64,000 bases of DNA from Stenotrophomonas rhizophila. Lineage in GTDB: Bacteria > Pseudomonadota > Gammaproteobacteria > Xanthomonadales > Xanthomonadaceae. The position numbers and the translations under genes are program-made. The stretch lies in contig NZ_JACWUO010000001.1 in assembly GCF_020857975.1 (NCBI RefSeq), forward strand, positions 62,001 to 126,000, given 5' to 3'. Positions within the stretch are counted from its first letter, which is position 1; every line of letters begins with the position of its first letter. A model generated the notes under the pieces. The model did not search any database. It was not told the DNA's origin and was given only the letters and a program-made list of their open reading frames with translations. Positions 33,651-42,086 of this stretch are shown here, piece by piece.

Positions 33651-34907
33651 TCAGCGTGCCTCGGCCAGCGCGGCCGGGCGGTAGCCCGGTCGCGCCAGCA
33701 GCAGGTGCGATACCCCGATCGACCGCTCCAGGAAGCCGCCTTCGCAATAGGCCAGGTAGAACTCCCACAGGCGGATGAAGCGTTCGTCGAAGCCCTGCGC
33801 GCGCACCGCCGGCAGCCGCGCCAGGAAGCGCTGGCGCCAGGCGTGCAGGGTCAACGCGTAGGAATGGCCGAAGTCGTGCGCACCGATCAGCTGCAGGTCG
33901 CTGCTGCGGCTGGTAGCGGCCAGGATGGCGCTGATCGACGGGATGAAGCTGCCGGGGAAGACGAACCGCTTGATGTAGTCCACGCTGCGCCGCGCCTGCT
34001 CATAGCGGTGGTCCTCGATGGTGATCGCCTGCAGCAGCGCCAGGCCGTCGGGCTTGAGCAGGCGGGTGAGCGTGGCGCAGTAGGTGTCCAGGTACTGCGC
34101 GCCGATGGCCTCGATCATCTCGATGGAGACCAGCTTGTCGTACTGGCCGTCCAGGTCGCGGTAATCCTTGAGCAGCAGGGTGACCTTGTCCTCCAGGCCG
34201 GCGGCCTGCACGCGCTGGCTGGCCAGGGTGTACTGCTCGATGGAAATGGTGGTGGTGGTGACGTGGCAGCCGAAGTGCTGGGCCGCATACAGCGCGAACC
34301 CGCCCCAGCCAGTGCCGATCTCCACCACCCGGTCGCCGGGCTGCAGCTGCAGCTGCGCGCAGATGCGTGCCAGCTTGCGCTGCGAGGCCGTTTCCAGGGT
34401 ATCGCCCGGGCCGGCGAACAGCGCCGAGGAATACATCAGGTCCGACGACAGGAACAGCGAGAAGAAGCGATTGCCAAGATCGTAATGCGCGGCGATGTTG
34501 CGCCGGCTGCCCTGGCGGGTATTGCGGCGCAGCCGGTTCCAGCCCTTCAGCAACCAGCCGCCCAGGCGCGCCGGGCCACGTTCCATGCCGTCGAGCAGGT
34601 CGCGGTTGCGTACCAGCAGCTGCACCAGCGCGACCAGGTTGCTGCAGCGCCAGTCGCCACGGATGTAGGCCTCGCCGGCACCCACACTGCCCTGGGCGGC
34701 CACGGCGCGGTAGAAGGCCGGGTCATCGACCCAGACGGTCACCTGCAGCGCGGCCTGGGCATCGCCGATCAGCACATCGCCCAGCGCATCGCGCAGGCGC
34801 AGGCCGCCGCCGCGCAGCAGCGCCAGCTGGGCCAGCAGGCGTCCGCGCAGGAAGCGCTCCAGGCCGGTGGGGGGTGGCGGCAGCGGCGGGCGGGTGAGGT
34901 CGTTCAT
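33651..34907 (-). CDS. cfa: cyclopropane-fatty-acyl-phospholipid synthase
   Basis: A 418-residue Cfa-type methyltransferase. The N-terminal lipid-binding region precedes GVGAGEAYIRGDW-like (SVGAGEAYIRGDWRCSNLVA); then RRNIAAHYDLGNRFFSLFLS, LMYSSALFAGPGDTL, VVEIGTGWGGFALYAAQHFG (SAM site), KLVSIEMIEAIG and YIKRFVFPGSFIPS follow. Cfa enzymes transfer a methylene from SAM to double bonds of membrane acyl chains. It overlaps DUF1365 by four bases. In this operon the product may be an intermediate rather than a plain cyclopropane. Confidence 0.9.
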   Translation of the reverse strand: MNDLTRPPLPPPPTGLERFLRGRLLAQLALLRGGGLRLRDALGDVLIGDAQAALQVTVWVDDPAFYRAVAAQGSVGAGEAYIRGDWRCSNLVALVQLLVRNRDLLDGMERGPARLGGWLLKGWNRLRRNTRQGSRRNIAAHYDLGNRFFSLFLSSDLMYSSALFAGPGDTLETASQRKLARICAQLQLQPGDRVVEIGTGWGGFALYAAQHFGCHVTTTTISIEQYTLASQRVQAAGLEDKVTLLLKDYRDLDGQYDKLVSIEMIEAIGAQYLDTYCATLTRLLKPDGLALLQAITIEDHRYEQARRSVDYIKRFVFPGSFIPSISAILAATSRSSDLQLIGAHDFGHSYALTLHAWRQRFLARLPAVRAQGFDERFIRLWEFYLAYCEGGFLERSIGVSHLLLARPGYRPAALAEAR

Positions 34908-35671
34908 GGCGATTTTCCGGCAGTAGAAGGATGGTCATGGACCGGGGTGCGCTTGAGCCACAGCCGCAGTGCCTGCCAATGGATGGCGGCCACTACCTGC
35001 AGGGTCATCAGCGGGTAACGCAGTAGCACCCCGGCCAGGCCGCGGCCATCCAGGCGGTGGCGTTGCAGCACCAGGTCGGCGTCGAACTGGCGTATGCCCT
35101 GGCGCCAGACCTGCATATGCACGTGCAGGTCCGCGCCGGGTGCGGTGAAGCGCCAGTGGTAGCGGCAATCCATCGGCAGGAACGGCGAGACATGGAACTG
35201 CTTGTCGAAGTCCCAGGCCAGCGCGCGCCCGCTGGCATCGGCCTGGGCCACCGGCAGCACGTAGGCATGGCGCTGCTTCCAGGGCGTGTTGGTGATCTCG
35301 GCCACGATGCAGTCCAGCGTGCTGCCGTCGGCGGCATAGCAGTAGTAGAAGCTCACCGGGTTGAACACGTGGCCGGCATAGCGCAGGTGGGTGAGCAGGC
35401 GGATCGGTCCCTGCGGGGCGCGGCCGAGCGCGGCGGTGATGCGCGCCCGCACCGCTTCGGCCAGCGGCTGCCGCGGGTCGCCCAGATAGTCGCTGCGACG
35501 GAACTGGGCCAGGTTGCGCCGGCCCACCGACCACAGCCAGCGACCGCCGAATACCTGGTCCAGCTCGTCCAAATCGAGCAGCAGCTGCGCTACCGGGTAA
35601 CCGAACGCATGCCGGTGCGGTGCGTGGCGACGATGGCGCATGCGGCCGCGGTAGATCGCGCTGGCGCTCAT
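34904..35671 (-). CDS. DUF1365 family protein
   Basis: A 255-residue protein beginning ASAIYRGRMRHRRHAPHRHAF, with RLLTHLRYAGHVFNPVSFYY, VAEITNTPWKQRHAYVLPV and FDKQFHVSPFLPMDCRYHWR; these are the DUF1365 hallmarks, rich in His and aromatic residues. Members are found next to FAD oxidoreductase and Cfa genes in many bacteria. The biochemical role is not established; a helper in acyl-chain modification is inferred from context. It overlaps the neighbours on both sides by four bases, so the genes are translated together. Confidence 0.85.
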   Translation of the reverse strand: MSASAIYRGRMRHRRHAPHRHAFGYPVAQLLLDLDELDQVFGGRWLWSVGRRNLAQFRRSDYLGDPRQPLAEAVRARITAALGRAPQGPIRLLTHLRYAGHVFNPVSFYYCYAADGSTLDCIVAEITNTPWKQRHAYVLPVAQADASGRALAWDFDKQFHVSPFLPMDCRYHWRFTAPGADLHVHMQVWRQGIRQFDADLVLQRHRLDGRGLAGVLLRYPLMTLQVVAAIHWQALRLWLKRTPVHDHPSTAGKSP

Positions 35672-36948
35672 GCCGGCAAGGCCTGCGCCAGCGGCCAGTA
35701 CGACTCGGCGTCCAATGCCTGCAGTGCATCCACCACCCGGCGTGCGCTGCGTACGCCGTCCTCGTGGAAGCCCCAGCCCCAGTACGCACCGGCGAACCAG
35801 GTCCGGCGCTGGCCCTGGATCTGTGCCCAGCGACCCTGGGCGCGCACCATCGCGTGGTCGTGCACCGGGTGGGCATACTGCAGGCGGCGCAACACCCTGG
35901 CCGGATCGATCGCCTCGCTGCGGTTGAGCGTGACCACCAGCGGGGTGGGTGTATCGATGCCCTGCAACTGGTTCATCAGGTAGCTGACCGTGCACGGTGC
36001 CCAGCGGTCGCGCGGCACGTGCGCGTTCCATCCCGCCCAGGCCTTGCGGTTGCGCGGCAGCAGGCGCGCATCGGTGTGCAGCACCACCTCGTTGGGCTGG
36101 TAGTGGATCGCGCCCAGCACCTCGCGCTCGCCCGCATCGGGGTCGGACAACAGCGCCAGCGCCTGGTCGCTGTGGCAGGCCAGCACCAGCTGGTCGAAGC
36201 CTTCCAGCCCGGCCGCGCTGTGCACGCGCACGCCGTGTTCGTGGCGCTCCACCCCGAATACCGGGCATTCCAGCCGCTCGCGCACCCGCCAGCGGCGCCG
36301 CATCGCCTCGATGTAGCGCGCCGAACCGCCCTGCACCACCCGCCATGGCGTGCGGCCGCTGACCTGCAGCATCTGGTGGTTGGCCATGAACTGCACCAGA
36401 TAGCGCGCCGGGAACGCGGCCAGGCTGGCGGTGGGCGAGGACCACAGCGCCGAGGCCATCGGCAGCAGGTGTTCGTCGATGAAGGCGCGACCGTAGCGGC
36501 CGGCATCGAGGTATTCGCCCAGCGACGGCCCGTCGTCGTCGCCATGCAGCAGCGCCGGGGCGTCGCGATAGAAGCGGCGCAGGTCGGCCAGCAGGCCCCA
36601 GAAGCGCGGGGACACCAGGTTTCGGCGCTGGCAGAACAGGCCGTCCAGCGACGTGGCGTTGTACTCCAGCCCGCTGCGTTCGCTGTGCACCGAAAAGCTC
36701 ATGGTGGTCGGCTGCGAGGCGACATGGAGTTCCTCGAACAAGCCGGTCAACAGTGGGTAATGCAGCGGGTTGAACACGATGAAGCCGGTGTCCACCGCGT
36801 GCTGGCGGCCATCCAGTTCGATGGCGTGGGTATGGGTGTGGCCGCCGAGGTAGTCATTGGCCTCGAACAGGGTCACCTCGTGCTGCTGGTCCAGCCACCA
36901 GGCGCTGGCCAGGCCGGCGATGCCGGAACCGACGACGGCAATGCGCAT
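35668..36948 (-). CDS. FAD-dependent oxidoreductase (amine-oxidase/desaturase fold)
   Basis: A 426-residue flavoprotein with the dinucleotide-binding start RIAVVGSGIAGLASAWWLDQ, FEANDYLGGHTHTHAI and the late FAGAYWGWGFHEDGVRSARR FAD motif. It is of the NAD(P)/FAD amine-oxidase-like group that clusters with DUF1365 and Cfa. It probably oxidises an acyl chain. It lies one base after the desaturase gene and overlaps the DUF1365 gene. The exact substrate is unknown. Gene clusters for furan-containing fatty acids in other proteobacteria contain similar enzymes, but the match is not verified here. Confidence 0.83.
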   Translation of the reverse strand: MRIAVVGSGIAGLASAWWLDQQHEVTLFEANDYLGGHTHTHAIELDGRQHAVDTGFIVFNPLHYPLLTGLFEELHVASQPTTMSFSVHSERSGLEYNATSLDGLFCQRRNLVSPRFWGLLADLRRFYRDAPALLHGDDDGPSLGEYLDAGRYGRAFIDEHLLPMASALWSSPTASLAAFPARYLVQFMANHQMLQVSGRTPWRVVQGGSARYIEAMRRRWRVRERLECPVFGVERHEHGVRVHSAAGLEGFDQLVLACHSDQALALLSDPDAGEREVLGAIHYQPNEVVLHTDARLLPRNRKAWAGWNAHVPRDRWAPCTVSYLMNQLQGIDTPTPLVVTLNRSEAIDPARVLRRLQYAHPVHDHAMVRAQGRWAQIQGQRRTWFAGAYWGWGFHEDGVRSARRVVDALQALDAESYWPLAQALPA

Positions 36949-36949
36949 G

Positions 36950-37909
36950 TCAGTGCTCCGCCTTGGCCAGCACCCAGGCCGGCACCGGTTTGAGGTCGCG
37001 CACCAGGCCCAGCGCCGCCATCAGGCGCAGCCCGTACCAGGTGATGTCCAGCTCCCACCAATAGAAGCCCTGGCGCGCGGTGCCGGGAAAGAAGTGGTGG
37101 TTGTTGTGCCAGCCCTCGCCGAAGGTCAGCAGCGCCAGCCACAGGTTGTTGCGGCTGTCGTCGCCGGTGGCAAAACGCTGCCGGCCGAAGCGGTGCGCCA
37201 GCGAATTGATGCTGACCGTGGCGTGGAACAGCACCACGGTGGAGATGAAAAAGCCCCAGACCAGCATCTGCCCGCCGCTGGTGCCCCACGACGGCGCGAG
37301 GCGCTCCAGCAGTGCCCCCAGCCCGAACAGCAGGGCCGCCAGCACGATCGGCACCAGCGTATCGAAGCGGTCCAGCCAGCGCAGTTCGGGGTAGCGGGCC
37401 AGGTCGGGGATGCGCGCCCAGTCGGTGCGGAAACCGTCGGTGGTCAGGAACCAGCCCATGTGGCTCCACCAGAAGCCGTGCACGCCGGGCGAATGCGGGT
37501 CGGCGGCGGTATCGGTATGGCGGTGGTGGTTGCGGTGGTGGGCGGCCCACCACAGCGGGCCGCGCTGCACGCTGGCCGCGCCGATCAACGCAAACACGAA
37601 CTGCACCGGGCGCGAAGCGCGGAAGGTGCGGTGGGCGAAATAGCGGTGGTAGAACGCGGTGATGGCGAACATGCGCAGCGCATACAGCGCCACCGCCACG
37701 CCGACGGCCACCCACGACACGCCCACCCAGATCACCGCCAGGCAGGCCAGGTGCATGGCCGCAAACGGGATCGCGCGCAGCCAGTCCACCCGCTGCGCCG
37801 CGCCGGCCGGCGGCGCCGGTTCGGCGCTGGTGTCGAACCAGCGGCGCAGTGCGGCCCAGGGGCCACGGCGGGTGTTGGGTACTGCAGCGGTGGCGCGTCC
37901 TGCCGGCAT
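36950..37909 (-). CDS. acyl-CoA/acyl-lipid desaturase
   Basis: A 319-residue membrane desaturase (stearoyl-CoA delta-9 type) with four hydrophobic segments. The three histidine boxes are complete: FYHRYFAHRTF, WWAAHHRNHHRHTDT and EGWHNNHHFFPGTA, which bind the di-iron centre. WWSHMGWFL between boxes two and three is typical. It introduces a double bond in acyl chains, supplying substrate for the Cfa-type enzymes downstream. First structural gene after the sigma/anti-sigma pair, 84 bp from rskA. The ATG at 37909 is favoured over the one at 37918. Confidence 0.9.
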   Translation of the reverse strand: MPAGRATAAVPNTRRGPWAALRRWFDTSAEPAPPAGAAQRVDWLRAIPFAAMHLACLAVIWVGVSWVAVGVAVALYALRMFAITAFYHRYFAHRTFRASRPVQFVFALIGAASVQRGPLWWAAHHRNHHRHTDTAADPHSPGVHGFWWSHMGWFLTTDGFRTDWARIPDLARYPELRWLDRFDTLVPIVLAALLFGLGALLERLAPSWGTSGGQMLVWGFFISTVVLFHATVSINSLAHRFGRQRFATGDDSRNNLWLALLTFGEGWHNNHHFFPGTARQGFYWWELDITWYGLRLMAALGLVRDLKPVPAWVLAKAEH

Positions 37910-37993
37910 AGCCCGCATCTCCTGGGGTGTTGTCAGGAGATACGGGAAGCGGGCTCATCCGGATGCACGGATCCGGAAATAAATCCGTGCCGG

Positions 37994-38779
37994 TTACAGG
38001 GCGGCGATATCGCCCTTGGCGATGATCGGGCCGGTCGGGATGCCGCCCGGCGCGCCACTGGCCGGTTCCAGCGTGATCGCCAGCACCGAACCGTTCACCA
38101 GCGCATCACGCAGCGTGTCCGGTACCGACACGGTATGGGCGCGGTTGATCGACACCAGGCCGAGCGAGCGCGGCTTGCCGCCGGCCGGAATCAGCCACAG
38201 TTCCGGGGCCCGCCCGGCGGCGTCGGCCGCGGCCGGGACCGGCACCATCAGCACCTTGCCCTGGGCCTTGTCGACCGACGCCAGCCAGCCCGGGCTGCCA
38301 TCGTCATGCAGCAGCGGGGTGACCGGCTTGGTCGCCTGCTCCGGTTCGGCCGGGGTGGCCGGCGTTGTCGGGGTGACCGCCACCGGCGTGGGCGGCGGGA
38401 GCACCGGCTGCAGCTGCTGGCGGTTGAACACGGCCACCAGTGCCACCACCGCGGCCAACGCGGTCATGCCCTGCCAGAAACCGGTGCGCTGCCAGATGCG
38501 CGGCGCGGCCGTGCCGACCGCCGGCCAGCCCAGCGAGGTGCGGATGCGCGGCCACAGGTGGGCCGGCACCGGCTGGCTGCCCAGCGATTCCAGCAGCGGG
38601 GCCAGGCGCTCTTCCCATTGGTTCACCAGCCGGGCAAAGCCTGGATCGCTGGCGATCCGGCGCTGCGCATCGGCGCGCTGGGCGGCATCGAGCACGCCCA
38701 GTACGTATTCGCCGGCCAGGATGTCGGCGCTGGGCGGCTGGCCGTCGTCATGCGTATCGTGCAGGTCGCGGATGTTCAT
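37994..38779 (-). CDS. rskA: anti-sigma factor, RskA family
   Basis: A 261-residue protein. The N-terminal cytosolic anti-sigma domain has ILAGEYVLGVLDAAQRADAQ and FARLVNQWEERLAPLL; one membrane segment follows (GMTALAAVVALVAVF, about 154-168). The periplasmic RskA domain contains LWLIPAGGKPRSLGLVSINR and VLAITLEPASGAPGGIPTGP. Such factors hold their ECF sigma factor inactive until cleaved or modified. Its ATG overlaps the sigma stop codon by four bases, so both are made in step. No ChrR-type zinc/cupin domain is present, so this is not the RpoE-ChrR singlet-oxygen pair. Confidence 0.9.
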   Translation of the reverse strand: MNIRDLHDTHDDGQPPSADILAGEYVLGVLDAAQRADAQRRIASDPGFARLVNQWEERLAPLLESLGSQPVPAHLWPRIRTSLGWPAVGTAAPRIWQRTGFWQGMTALAAVVALVAVFNRQQLQPVLPPPTPVAVTPTTPATPAEPEQATKPVTPLLHDDGSPGWLASVDKAQGKVLMVPVPAAADAAGRAPELWLIPAGGKPRSLGLVSINRAHTVSVPDTLRDALVNGSVLAITLEPASGAPGGIPTGPIIAKGDIAAL

Positions 38780-39345
38780 CGTTCCAGGCACACCCGCAGT
38801 TGGCCCAGGCCACGGCGTATCCAGCTTTTCACCGAGCCCAGCGGCGAACCGATCCGGCGCGCCAGTTCCTCATAGCTGGCCCCGTCCAGGAAGGCCACGC
38901 GGATCAACGAGCGGCGCCGCGGCTCCAGCGTATCCAGACACAGGTCCAGCCGCTCGCGGTCGGAGGCGTGTTCGGCGGCCTGCGCCGGTTGCGGGGCGAA
39001 ATCGGCGATTTCCTCGGCCACCGACAGATCATCCAGCGCGCGCGGCGGCGCGGCGCGCAGCCGATCGATCGCGCGGTTGCGCGCCATCATCGACAGCCAG
39101 GTCATGGCCGCGGCCTTGGCGCGGTCGAACTGCGCGGCCTTGTTCCAGACCGTGATGAACACGTCCTGCAGTACTTCCTCGGCATCGCCGCGGTCGCGCA
39201 ACACATGCAGGCAGATCGCAAACAGGCGCCCGGAGGCCAGTTGGTAGACCGATTCGAACGCCTGGCGATCGCCTGTGGCGACCCGGCCGAGCAGTTCGTC
39301 AAGACGCTGCGAAGCGTCGGTTTCGGCGAGGTCCAACTCAGGCAT
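38776..39345 (-). CDS. ECF RNA polymerase sigma factor (SigK-like)
   Basis: A 189-residue ECF sigma factor. Region 2 is DAEEVLQDVFITVWNKAAQF...MTWLSMMARNRAIDRLR; region 4 is RRSLIRVAFLDGASYEELAR, then GSPLGSVKSWIRRGLGQLR. The pairing with an RskA-type anti-sigma factor puts it in the SigK-like group. It probably directs transcription of its own operon, including the lipid genes downstream. The gene upstream (39416-40192) is on the same strand with a 70-bp gap; the sigma promoter probably lies there. Confidence 0.9.
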   Translation of the reverse strand: MPELDLAETDASQRLDELLGRVATGDRQAFESVYQLASGRLFAICLHVLRDRGDAEEVLQDVFITVWNKAAQFDRAKAAAMTWLSMMARNRAIDRLRAAPPRALDDLSVAEEIADFAPQPAQAAEHASDRERLDLCLDTLEPRRRSLIRVAFLDGASYEELARRIGSPLGSVKSWIRRGLGQLRVCLER

Positions 39346-39415
39346 CGCAGGCTCGATTTCGGCGGTGGGGCAGCCCGCATCGTGGTCGCTGCACGCGCAC
39401 TGCGCAAGGGGGGGG

Positions 39416-40192
39416 CTATCCGGCGCATGTGGTCACCAGGGATTGTTGCCGCGCCGCGGCCAGTTCGGCGGCGCTCGCCGCCACCGGCAGCATGGGAAAT
39501 TCCACCCGCACCTGCGGGTAGCGGCCCTGCGCATCGCGGACATTGCCGGTACCGCTGAACTGCAGCAAGCGCGGGCGGTCGCGGGCATACACCAGGGTCA
39601 CCGCCGGCACCGTAAACCCGAACCAGGCGTCCAGCCGCATCTGCAGCTGCTCGGCCGGCTGGCCCTGCCAGGTCACCGCCGCCGTGCGCTGCAGCCGCAA
39701 CGGCACCAGCCGCTGGCGGCTGGGCAGCAGGAACTGGAAGGCCACCGGGCGCCCGGCCCGCAGGGCGTCCCAGTGGCCCAGCACCGCCGCGTCGAAACCC
39801 GCATCGACCACCGCATCGGGCGGGATCGCGATGGCACGGCTGACCCGGTCAGCGCGCGCGTCTTCACGCACATACACGGTACGCGCCGTGGCGCTGCCCT
39901 GCAGACCTTCCTGGTAGCCGTTGCGGGCGTCCTCGAAGGCGAAGTCGGGGGTCTGCGCGCTGCCCTGCGGGGTCATCCACTTGCGCGCGAAGGCGCGGCC
40001 GTCGGCGCAGCGGTACAGCACCAGTCGCGATCGGGCCGCCGCAGGGCCCTGCAGCCAGTGGGTCTCGCGGTATAGCAGTCGGCCATCGGCCGGCGCATAG
40101 GCCCGCCCTTCCTGGCGCACCACCTGCTGGGCCGCCGCCGGCAACACCGGGCACAGCAGCAGCACCAAGGACGGTATGAGGGATCGGCGCAT
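39416..40192 (-). CDS. secreted protein of unknown function upstream of the ECF sigma gene
   Basis: A 258-residue protein with signal peptide MRRSLIPSLVLLLCPVLPAAA (ATG at 40192; ATG at 40204 is also in frame). The mature part starts QQVVRQEGRAYAPADGRLLYRETHW and has RVSRAIAIPPDAVVDAGFDA, then RLVPLRLQRTAAVTWQGQPA and RLDAWFGFTVPAVTLVYARD. It looks like an all-beta periplasmic protein. I do not recognise the family. Its position beside a sigma/anti-sigma pair suggests a link to envelope stress, but this is not shown. Confidence 0.7.
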   Translation of the reverse strand: MRRSLIPSLVLLLCPVLPAAAQQVVRQEGRAYAPADGRLLYRETHWLQGPAAARSRLVLYRCADGRAFARKWMTPQGSAQTPDFAFEDARNGYQEGLQGSATARTVYVREDARADRVSRAIAIPPDAVVDAGFDAAVLGHWDALRAGRPVAFQFLLPSRQRLVPLRLQRTAAVTWQGQPAEQLQMRLDAWFGFTVPAVTLVYARDRPRLLQFSGTGNVRDAQGRYPQVRVEFPMLPVAASAAELAAARQQSLVTTCAG

Positions 40193-40351
40193 GCCCGGCT
40201 CCACGTGGGGGTCACCAGCAGATACGCAGCCAGCGCCGAGGCGGATGCACTGCGGGCGGCGGGTAAACTGGGCGGCTTGTCACCTGCCCCTGAAGAACCC
40301 GATGCCGATGCCGACGCCCACGCTGCGTTCCCCTCCCAGCGGCGCAGCCGC

Positions 40352-40948
40352 ATGACCAGCGCACTGGAAATTGCCGCCAACCTCACCGTGGCCGCCTCGA
40401 TCCTGCTGGCCGGGCGCAACAGCGTGCACACCTGGTGGACCGGCATCATCGGCTGCACGTTGTTCGGCCTGGTGTTCTACGAGGCGCGCCTGTACGCCGA
40501 CGTGCTGCTGCAGGGCGTGTTCGTGCTCACCAGCGTGATCGGGTGGTGGCAGTGGCTGCGCGGCGACCACGGGCATGCCCTGCCGATCAGCCGGGTGCAG
40601 CTGCGCACGCTGGGCTGGATGCTGCCGGCAGCGGTGCTGGCCAGCGTCGGCTATGGCCTGCTGCTGCATACCTGGACCGACGCCTACGCGCCGTTCCTGG
40701 ATTCGGCCGTGCTGGTGCTGAGCGTGGTGGCGCAGCTGTTGATGATGCGCCGCAAGCTGGATTCGTGGTGGTTCTGGCTGCTGGTCAACAGCATCGCCAT
40801 TCCGCTGTACGCCAGCCGCGGGTTGCACCTCACCGCGGTGTTGTATGGCGTGTTCTGGATCAACGCGCTGGTCTCGCTGCGGCACTGGCGGCGGTTGATG
40901 CGCGAGCAGAGCGCCGCCACCGCAGCGGCCGATGTCGCGCATGGGTGA
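40352..40948 (+). CDS. pnuC: nicotinamide riboside transporter PnuC
   Basis: A 198-residue membrane protein with about seven short hydrophobic segments. The PnuC pattern is visible: NSVHTWWTGIIGCTLFGLVF, YADVLLQGVFVLTSVIGWWQ and WFWLLVNSIAIPLYASRGLH (WxxW and N residues of the substrate path). It imports nicotinamide riboside by facilitated diffusion, trapped by phosphorylation. The start at 40352 (MTSALEIAANL) is chosen because the longer frame adds a non-hydrophobic tail. It overlaps the kinase gene by 17 bp, so uptake and phosphorylation are co-expressed. Confidence 0.9.
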   Translation: MTSALEIAANLTVAASILLAGRNSVHTWWTGIIGCTLFGLVFYEARLYADVLLQGVFVLTSVIGWWQWLRGDHGHALPISRVQLRTLGWMLPAAVLASVGYGLLLHTWTDAYAPFLDSAVLVLSVVAQLLMMRRKLDSWWFWLLVNSIAIPLYASRGLHLTAVLYGVFWINALVSLRHWRRLMREQSAATAAADVAHG

Positions 40949-42008
40949 GCGTTTCGCCACCGGGCTGGTGGTGGGCAAGTTCAGCCCGCTGCACCGTGGT
41001 CACCAGGCCCTGATCGACCATGCGCTGAGCCGCTCCGACAGCGTGCTGCTGCTCAGCTGGAGCCAGCCGGAACTGCCCGGTTGTGATGCCGACCGGCGCG
41101 AGGCCTGGCTGCAGGCGCTGTACCCGCAGGTAACCCGGCTGGTGCTCGACGAGGCGCGGTTGGCGGCACACTGCGCCCGACAGGGCGTGCCGATGCGACC
41201 GCTGCCGGACAACACCGACGACGACGCCACGCAGCGCGCGTTCGTGGCCTGGGTGTGCAGCATGCTGTGGCAGCGTCGGGTGGATGCGGTGTTCACCAGC
41301 GAGGCGTACGGCGACGGATTCGCGGCCGCCCTGCAACGCCATTTCAGTACGCAGGCGGGCGTGCACTGGCCGGTGGCGCATGTGTGCCTGGACCCGGCCC
41401 GCAGCCGGGTGCCGGTATCGGGCACGGCGTTGCGGCGCGATCCGCATGCCCTGCGCGGCTTCCTCGACCCGCGCGTGTACGCCAGTTTCGTCGGCCGCAT
41501 CGCCCTGCTCGGCGGCGAGTCCAGCGGCAAGACCACGCTCGCCGCCGCACTGGCCGCGCAGCTGCAGACCGTCTGGGCCGCCGAATTCGGACGTGAGCAT
41601 TGGGAGGCGCGCAGTGGCGCGCTCGACTACGACGACCTGCTGCACATCGCCCAGGTGCAGGTAGCGCGCGAGGACACGCTGGCCGCACAGGCCAACCGCT
41701 GGCTGGTCTGCGATACCACGCCGCTGACCACGCTGCTGTATTGCCTGTCCATGTTCGAACGCGCCGAACCGGCACTGCATGCGCTGGCGCAGCGGCGCTA
41801 CACCCACCTGTTCCTGTGCGCCCCGGATTTTCCGTTCGTGCAGGACGGCACCCGTCGCGACGACGCCTTCCGGCACGCGCAACATCGCGCGTATCTGGAG
41901 GCACTGGACGCGCGCGGCATGCCGTTCACCGTGCTGGCCGGTCCGCTGCAGCAGCGCGTGGCGCAGGTAATGACTGCGCTGGATGAACCACGCGCAGCAG
42001 GATGTTGA
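40932..42008 (+). CDS. nadR: NadR-like NMN adenylyltransferase / ribosylnicotinamide kinase
   Basis: A 358-residue two-domain protein. The N-terminal nucleotidyltransferase has GLVVGKFSPLHRGHQALIDH (HxGH) and ends with SRVPVSGTALRRDP (ISGTxxR-like). The C-terminal kinase has RIALLGGESSGKTTLAAALA (P-loop), then EFGREHWEARSG and the late LFLCAPDFPFVQDGTRRDDA. It converts nicotinamide riboside to NMN and NAD. It lacks the helix-turn-helix of the E. coli NadR, so it is an enzyme only. An ATG at 40941 is an alternative start. Confidence 0.9.
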   Translation: MSRMGERFATGLVVGKFSPLHRGHQALIDHALSRSDSVLLLSWSQPELPGCDADRREAWLQALYPQVTRLVLDEARLAAHCARQGVPMRPLPDNTDDDATQRAFVAWVCSMLWQRRVDAVFTSEAYGDGFAAALQRHFSTQAGVHWPVAHVCLDPARSRVPVSGTALRRDPHALRGFLDPRVYASFVGRIALLGGESSGKTTLAAALAAQLQTVWAAEFGREHWEARSGALDYDDLLHIAQVQVAREDTLAAQANRWLVCDTTPLTTLLYCLSMFERAEPALHALAQRRYTHLFLCAPDFPFVQDGTRRDDAFRHAQHRAYLEALDARGMPFTVLAGPLQQRVAQVMTALDEPRAAGC

Positions 42009-42086
42009 CGACGTGGGACAGAGGAGTAGCATTGGCACCAGCCAAGGGATAGACCCACGGCACCTGCAACGACATGGGGGATTCTC

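Noticed and set aside
37919..37993. Terminator between rskA and the desaturase gene
   Set aside because: Two short hairpins (CTCCTG/CAGGAG and TCCGGAT/ATCCGGA) exist but have no T-run, so they may only attenuate; the genes are more likely one operon.
40205..40351. TPP- or NAD-type riboswitch before pnuC
   Set aside because: CTGAAGAACCCGATGCC recalls part of a thiamine element, but the other conserved blocks are missing and pnuC here is the NR type.
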